This document shows positions 11,560-16,351 of a stretch of 16,351 nucleotides of DNA, one piece after another (within the stretch, counting starts at the first letter, position 1; each line of letters starts with the position of its first letter). A program made the position numbers and the translations under genes. The stretch comes from an uncultured bacterium (GTDB taxonomy: Bacteria; Bacteroidota; Bacteroidia; Sphingobacteriales; Sphingobacteriaceae): contig CAJBVG010000034.1 of NCBI GenBank assembly GCA_903958995.1, positions 1 to 16,351 on the forward strand, written 5' to 3'. Under the pieces are notes generated by a model. That model had not been told where the DNA came from and did no database searches. It saw only the letters and a program-made list of their open reading frames with translations.

Positions 11560-13988
11560 AAATTTGCTCTTAAAGTTACCCCAACATTTCTCCCAGCAGA
11601 GTTAATTCCAGATGCAAACACTCGATACGCTTGATCAGTGATGTTATCTAAATTTACTTGTGCTTGAAAATATTTATTGAATTGATAACTGCAACGCAAA
11701 TTCAATGTATACCAACTAGGCATACCATTTGCAGTTGCGTATGATAAATTATCTTCTCCAGCTACATTATAATCTTTTAATTCTTTAGCAGCATTGAAAA
11801 TACTGAATGCTTCCGCACGCATTTTCTTTGCTTTCCAAACAAATGATACTTTCCCAAATGCTGGCGCAATATGATCAAGCGGAGTTTCAGGTGAAACACT
11901 CGTAATTCTTCCTTTAGTGAAATTATAAGATGCACTTGTACTGAAATTTGAAGTTATCTCATAATTCACTAATCCTGTTATTCCATAAATAATGGCTTCA
12001 GATGCATTAACATTCTTTTGAACTCTACTTAAAGTATCACCATATGGAATGTAATCAGAACCATTAAATGTTGCGTTTTGAGTTACGATTCCATCAATAA
12101 CTTTTGTTGCGAAAAATATACCGGTAACTTGAAGTTTGTCAGCTATATTTTTAGATAATGAGAATTCTAAATTGTATGTTTTTTCAGCCTTTAGATCTGG
12201 GTTAGGGATAATTATAGTTCCAATATTACTATTATTTCCTGCGGTATCACCTTTAGCTGATTCAAATACTTTCGATATGTCGTCAATGTTCGGTGAACGA
12301 TAACCAGTAGATAAATTCAAGCCTAATTTCCAAGTTTCTGTAGGATGATATACTGCACCTAATTGCCCAGTAACCATAGAATTTTTCTGATCAATTTCAT
12401 CAAATGGGAATGGGAAAAATGTCTTATCCGTAAATTTCGAATTCAGGCTATACATATTTCCTCTTAATCCTGCTTGCAATATAATTTTATTGCTTACAGC
12501 ACGGTCTGCCGTTACATATACCGATACCGAATTCGTTTTAGATCCCCCATCAGGATAACGAGTATCTAAAGCGGTAATCGCTCCAGTTACAATATTCTCA
12601 GCACTTGCAGTAGATTGAACATCATTCAATACTATTTCAGCTCCATAGCGTAAATCTATTTTCTTAATCATCTTATCGAAATCTGCATTCAAACTGTACA
12701 CTTTTACATTTTCAATACGATGATTTAATTTGCTTTTTTTCCATCCACGATTGTGTCTGCTCTCTTCAATATCTTGATATGCAAATGTTACTTGAGCTTC
12801 ATTATAAAACTTACTTCCTTTTAATCGTAATTGATAGCTCAACATCATTCTTTTTTGTGGACCATAATACCATTGAGCATTATTGAATTTCCCAGATGAA
12901 CCAATTTCAGATAAACGGTCGTATCGAGGAATGTTGCTAGAGTTTGAGTATTGTAAGCTTAACACATGTGTAACGTGATTGCTTTGTTTAAACAAAAACT
13001 TTTGCATTAAATCGTATTGAGTATAACCACTCGATTTTTGTATTAATGAATCATCATTTTTCATCATGGTATCTACACCATTAATACGGTCTTGGTAATA
13101 GTTGCGGATCCCTAAACTTCCCCATTCAGATGATCTGTTTTTACCTTGACGAAGATTACTAAAATCAGAAGCTGTGAAACTCGTTAATGAGCCAAATTTA
13201 TTATTTGCGATAGATAAATCCACATGCGCAGTTCGTTCATCATTACTCGAAACGTAACGGCTATAAGCAGATCCATTTATATTTATGTTTTTAGAGTTTG
13301 ATAGTTTCGGATCTTTAGTATAAAAACTAATTACACCACCTAGTGCATCGCTACCGTAAAGTAGGGATCCTGCACCAAATAATATTTCCATTCGTTCTAA
13401 TGATGATTGATCCATCGTAATAGCATTTTGTAAATGCCCACCGCGATAAATGGCATTGTTCATACGAACACCATCAACCACCATCAATACTTTGTTTGCT
13501 TCAAAGCCCCTAATCATTGGGCTTCCACCACCTGCCTGGCTTTTTTGAACGTTTACTAAACCTGTATTTTGCATTAAATCTGCTGTGGTTTGTACGTTAT
13601 TTTGTTCTATAGATTTTGCTTTTACAACAGCAATTTGTTGTGCTATTTTTTGAGAAGATTCTTCAAATCTATTTGCAGAAATGACGACCTCATTAGTGTT
13701 ATATGCACGCTCAGATAAATAAACAACAAATTTATTTTTTGTTAATTCTGTTAAGTTGGTAATCTTATTACTATAGCCTACACAGCTAAGTTCAATGGTT
13801 TCGTCTTTTTTTAAATTGTTAATGTTAGCGATGCCATTTTTATCAGTACTGAGCACTTCATTTCCTCGAACGCGCACAACAACCCCTTGAATAGGAGTTA
13901 AGCTTACGTTATCTTTTACAGAAATAGTTTGAGCAGCACCAATTTTACAGCATATACCCATCAACAAAAAGAGTATAATTCTTTTCAT
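11556..13988 (-). CDS. TonB-dependent outer-membrane receptor, haem/haemoglobin-like group
   Basis: An 810-residue receptor. It has a signal peptide (1-19, ending GAA before QTISV), a carboxypeptidase-regulatory-like domain (about 20-95), a possible TonB box (99-103), a plug (about 112-224) with GGGSPMIRGFEANKVLMVVD and YRGGHLQNAITMDQ, then a 22-strand-type barrel ending in Phe810. The plug sequence RGGHLQN followed by LFGAGSLLYGSDALGGVI resembles haemoglobin/haem receptors such as HmuR. A partial FRAP/NPNL-like pair is present as GYRSPN (about 561-566) and NPDL (596-599), but the histidine usually found between them in haem receptors is missing, so the ligand is uncertain. It follows the small gene at 14032-14571 by 43 nt, implying an operon. 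ATG start; the stop is within the octamer array. Confidence 0.88.
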   Translation of the reverse strand: MKRIILFLLMGICCKIGAAQTISVKDNVSLTPIQGVVVRVRGNEVLSTDKNGIANINNLKKDETIELSCVGYSNKITNLTELTKNKFVVYLSERAYNTNEVVISANRFEESSQKIAQQIAVVKAKSIEQNNVQTTADLMQNTGLVNVQKSQAGGGSPMIRGFEANKVLMVVDGVRMNNAIYRGGHLQNAITMDQSSLERMEILFGAGSLLYGSDALGGVISFYTKDPKLSNSKNININGSAYSRYVSSNDERTAHVDLSIANNKFGSLTSFTASDFSNLRQGKNRSSEWGSLGIRNYYQDRINGVDTMMKNDDSLIQKSSGYTQYDLMQKFLFKQSNHVTHVLSLQYSNSSNIPRYDRLSEIGSSGKFNNAQWYYGPQKRMMLSYQLRLKGSKFYNEAQVTFAYQDIEESRHNRGWKKSKLNHRIENVKVYSLNADFDKMIKKIDLRYGAEIVLNDVQSTASAENIVTGAITALDTRYPDGGSKTNSVSVYVTADRAVSNKIILQAGLRGNMYSLNSKFTDKTFFPFPFDEIDQKNSMVTGQLGAVYHPTETWKLGLNLSTGYRSPNIDDISKVFESAKGDTAGNNSNIGTIIIPNPDLKAEKTYNLEFSLSKNIADKLQVTGIFFATKVIDGIVTQNATFNGSDYIPYGDTLSRVQKNVNASEAIIYGITGLVNYEITSNFSTSASYNFTKGRITSVSPETPLDHIAPAFGKVSFVWKAKKMRAEAFSIFNAAKELKDYNVAGEDNLSYATANGMPSWYTLNLRCSYQFNKYFQAQVNLDNITDQAYRVFASGINSAGRNVGVTLRANF

Positions 13989-14031
13989 TTCTTAAGTATT
14001 GTGTTTTAGATTAATTGGGTTGATTTTTTTA

Positions 14032-14571
14032 TTACAATTTACTTAGAAATTGCTCTGGAGGAGGGGTGCTTACGGTAGAAATTTGAGTTACAATACGAGA
14101 ATTGTGTTTTATATAAGGAATCTCAAGTGCCGTAAATAAAACACAATTCTCTTCCTTAATTAATAAACCTTCAATTTTAATCAATTTCATTAGCACTTTT
14201 GAAATTGGCTTACCTGTTGCTTGAATATCCGAACTTTGCTCCATATGAGCAGCTAAATTGGCAAAGAGTTCCGCTTCCTTCTTGTCATTAATACAATACA
14301 CTAAAATGGAATCTTGCCCGATATTTTCGGTTCTAACAACGTCGTATAAATTATTTTGATGCTTAAACTCTTTTTTACTTTGCCAATTTAATCCAGCAAA
14401 TTCATTAGAACTCATTCGGAAAGCAGTCATTTCCTCATCTTTCAACCCTGCTTTAATGATACGTTTCGCTTCTTTTTTACAGAGCATAGTATTTACGTCG
14501 AATACAACTAAGTATCCGGAAATTTGATAAAAAAGACTGAATGCAAGTATTGAGATGAGTAAGCGTCGCAC
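14032..14571 (-). CDS. Uncharacterised membrane-anchored protein paired with the TonB receptor
   Basis: A 179-residue protein with one N-terminal hydrophobic segment (about 4-24, signal anchor or uncleaved signal) and a soluble remainder expected in the periplasm. Recognisable pieces: CKKEAKRIIKAGLKDEEM (about 31-48), W-QSKKEFKHQNNLYDVV, the ILVYCINDKKEAELF stretch, and a tail STPPPEQFL. No enzyme motif is visible; two cysteines (about 31 and 93) are present. I recall similar small proteins beside TonB receptors in other Bacteroidota, but cannot name a family. It precedes the receptor gene by 43 nt on the same strand, so a helper role in uptake or sensing is an inference. The start is GTG at 14571; an in-frame TAA 15 nt upstream and no upstream ATG leave this as the only start keeping the hydrophobic segment. 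Confidence 0.7.
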   Translation of the reverse strand: MRRLLISILAFSLFYQISGYLVVFDVNTMLCKKEAKRIIKAGLKDEEMTAFRMSSNEFAGLNWQSKKEFKHQNNLYDVVRTENIGQDSILVYCINDKKEAELFANLAAHMEQSSDIQATGKPISKVLMKLIKIEGLLIKEENCVLFTALEIPYIKHNSRIVTQISTVSTPPPEQFLSKL

Positions 14572-14678
14572 TATGCAATCTAATTAAAAATCTAGAATTC
14601 TAAATAAAATAAATTAAACAAACTGCATTTTAATAGGTTATTATTACTTTTACTTCCTTACAATACGCTATTACACCC
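14572..14678. other. Divergent promoter region receptor operon / ABC exporter
   Basis: 107 nt of very AT-rich sequence between divergent genes. For the minus strand, TTTG near 14616-14619 and TAGATTTT (14587-14594, one mismatch from TAnnTTTG) are 24 nt apart, slightly too far. For the plus strand, TACTTTTA (14645-14652) is one mismatch from the -7 consensus and lacks a -33 partner. Both are weak. Confidence 0.3.
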
Positions 14679-16351
14679 ATGAACATTCTTTACAAATACC
14701 TTAAAAACTATTGGCAGCTTGGCATATTAGCGCTTTTTTTGGCCGCAATCAACCAAGGTTTCTCTTTGTTAGATCCTTTAATTTTTCGACATGTGATCGA
14801 TAATTATGCTACCAAATTCGATCAATTGACTAAAGAACAATACATACGTGGTGTTGGTTTATTGTTATGTGGAACTATTGGCGTAGCGTTTATATCACGT
14901 ATAGCTAAGAACTTTCAGGACTATTTTGTTAACGTAATTACACAACGTCTAGGAGCTCAAATGTACTCTGATGGTCTTGAACATTCACTTGCCCTTTCTT
15001 ATGCTCAGTTTGAAGATCAACGAAGTGGTGAAACTTTAGGGATTCTTCAAAAAGTTCGTAGCGATGTAGAAAAATTAATTGCAGTATCTGTAAATACGTT
15101 GTTTACTTCCATCATTGGTATCATATTCGTAATGTTTTACGCAATATCAGTGCATTGGATTATTGCCCCAGTATTCTTAGCAGTTGTTCCTTTGTTAGGA
15201 GCTCTAAGTTCAGCCTTAAGTAAACGTATTAAAAAAATACAGAAAGAAATTGTAGGTGAAACAACAGCTTTAGCGGGTTCAACTACAGAATCACTTCGAA
15301 ATATTGAGCTAGTAAAATCTTTAGGTTTAGTAAAACAAGAAATTAATCGTTTAAATAGTACTACTATTAAAATTTTAGGGCTGGAACTTAAGAAAGTAAA
15401 ATACATCAGAAGCTTAAGTTTTATTCAAGGTACTGCAGTTAACTTCCTTCGTACTTGCATTATGTTCATCATGTTGTTTCTTATTTTTCAAAAAGAAATT
15501 TCGGTCGGACAAATGTTCTCCTTAATGTTCTATTCATTTTTTATTTTCGGACCATTACAGGAATTAGGTAATGTAATAAACACCTATAGAGAGGCAGAAG
15601 TCTCTTTAGCTAACTTTGAGAAAATAATGAATACTCCGAAAGAACCTAAACCGGAGTCACCAGTTAGAATAGAAAAAGTAACATCATTAGAATTCAAAGG
15701 GGTAACCTTTCAACATCAAACATCAAATTCAAAAGCAATACACGATATCAATTTCAATGTGAAATCTGGTGAAACCATTGCATTTGTTGGCCCTTCAGGC
15801 TCTGGTAAAACTACTCTTGTTAAATTATTAGTAGGCCTATATCAACCTATGGAAGGTGAAATATTTTACAATAACGTTACTGGAAAACAGATTGATTTAG
15901 ACTTGATGAGAGAGCGAATTGGTTTTGTAACACAAGATACACAATTGTTTGCTGGTACTATTCGCGAAAACTTATTATTCGTTAATCCAACCGCAACAGA
16001 TGAAGAGTGTTTAGATGTATTGAACAAATCTGCTTGTCAAAACTTACTATCTCGTGCCGATAAAGGATTAGATTCGATGATTGGTGAGGGTGGAGTTAAA
16101 GTATCTGGAGGGGAGAAGCAACGTCTATCAATTGCTCGTGCTTTACTTCGTAAGCCGAACCTAATGGTATTCGATGAAGCTACCTCTGCTTTAGATTCAC
16201 TTACTGAAGATGAAATTAATGATACGATAAAATCGGTTTCTTCTGGCAAAGAACACATCACTATTATGATTGCTCACCGTTTATCTACCATTATGCATGC
16301 CGACCGTATTTATGTGCTTGAAAGAGGTAATATTATCGAAGAAGGTAAACA
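14679..16351 (+). CDS. ABC exporter, fused permease and ATPase (3' end missing)
   Basis: 557 codons are present and the frame is still open at the right edge; a half-transporter of this type is about 580 residues, so only the last 20-30 are missing. Residues 1 to about 310 form a type I exporter membrane domain with six hydrophobic segments. The ATPase domain (about 330 on) has Walker A GPSGSGKTT (371-379), a Q-loop in GFVTQDTQLF, signature VSGGEKQ (475-481), Walker B LMVFDE (495-500) with catalytic Glu500, a D-loop SALD and the switch His533 in IAHRLSTI, so it should be active. It resembles MsbA/BmrA-like exporters of lipids or drugs and would act as a homodimer in the inner membrane; the substrate cannot be told. 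ATG 14679 opens the family-typical N-terminus. No partner gene is visible. Confidence 0.92.
   Translation, partial: MNILYKYLKNYWQLGILALFLAAINQGFSLLDPLIFRHVIDNYATKFDQLTKEQYIRGVGLLLCGTIGVAFISRIAKNFQDYFVNVITQRLGAQMYSDGLEHSLALSYAQFEDQRSGETLGILQKVRSDVEKLIAVSVNTLFTSIIGIIFVMFYAISVHWIIAPVFLAVVPLLGALSSALSKRIKKIQKEIVGETTALAGSTTESLRNIELVKSLGLVKQEINRLNSTTIKILGLELKKVKYIRSLSFIQGTAVNFLRTCIMFIMLFLIFQKEISVGQMFSLMFYSFFIFGPLQELGNVINTYREAEVSLANFEKIMNTPKEPKPESPVRIEKVTSLEFKGVTFQHQTSNSKAIHDINFNVKSGETIAFVGPSGSGKTTLVKLLVGLYQPMEGEIFYNNVTGKQIDLDLMRERIGFVTQDTQLFAGTIRENLLFVNPTATDEECLDVLNKSACQNLLSRADKGLDSMIGEGGVKVSGGEKQRLSIARALLRKPNLMVFDEATSALDSLTEDEINDTIKSVSSGKEHITIMIAHRLSTIMHADRIYVLERGNIIEEGK

Noticed and set aside
338..14571. 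A single iron/haem/redox island combining HscA, DsbA-like, CcmBCD and the haem-type receptor
   Set aside because: The genes lie in separate, partly opposing transcription units with unrelated genes between them; the theme is probably coincidence.
15137..15406. Antisense ORF of 89 codons inside the ABC exporter (and another at 16037-16261)
   Set aside because: The plus strand carries an uninterrupted exporter frame with all ATPase motifs; these are reverse-frame shadows.

Overview
The window is AT-rich chromosomal DNA from a member of the Bacteroidota. The evidence is a secreted protein with a C-terminal type B sorting domain of the type IX secretion system (gliding-motility / CHU_C type), a TonB-dependent receptor with a carboxypeptidase-regulatory-like N-terminal domain, a DUF4199 membrane protein, and promoter-like TAnnTTTG boxes in place of sigma70 -10 boxes. 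Shine-Dalgarno sequences are mostly absent. I cannot place it below phylum with confidence. No tRNA, rRNA, insertion sequence, phage gene or CRISPR array was seen; this looks like core, vertically inherited genome.

Layout. (1) 1-143 (+): 3' end of a dihydroorotase gene. (2) 338-2840 (+): an HscA-type Hsp70 chaperone overlapping by 8 nt a DsbA/FrnE-type oxidoreductase. (3) 2841-7663 (-): read from right to left, a biotin carboxylase (accC type), a large secreted T9SS-sorted adhesin-like protein 25 nt behind it, and riboflavin synthase. The riboflavin synthase stop codon directly abuts the stop codon of the convergent oxidoreductase. (4) 7779-9339 (+): ccmB-ccmC-ccmD, inner-membrane parts of the cytochrome c heme-handling system, without ccmA, ccmE or ccmF beside them. 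(5) 9421-10866 (+): a glutamate dehydrogenase with its own likely promoter and a strong intrinsic terminator. (6) 10972-11499 (+): a DUF4199 membrane protein. (7) 11556-14571 (-): a small membrane-anchored protein of unknown function followed by a TonB-dependent receptor of the haem/haemoglobin-like group. (8) 14679-16351 (+): an ABC exporter (fused permease and ATPase) cut by the window edge.

How it fits together. Most genes are housekeeping: pyrimidine, riboflavin and acyl-CoA metabolism, Fe-S chaperoning, disulfide chemistry, cytochrome c maturation and glutamate metabolism. There is a loose iron/redox theme (HscA, DsbA-like, CcmBCD, haem-type receptor), but the genes are in separate transcription units and I do not claim a shared system.

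The points most worth a second look are: the glutamate dehydrogenase, which reads like the animal mitochondrial enzyme and carries a roughly 40-residue insertion where animal enzymes have the allosteric 'antenna'; two loci of 8-bp tandem repeats at gene 3' ends that form dyads and supply stop codons; a heptamer repeat directly upstream of riboflavin synthase; the uncharacterised small protein paired with the TonB receptor; and a possible 19-residue cationic amphipathic peptide upstream of hscA. No clearly new multi-gene system was found.
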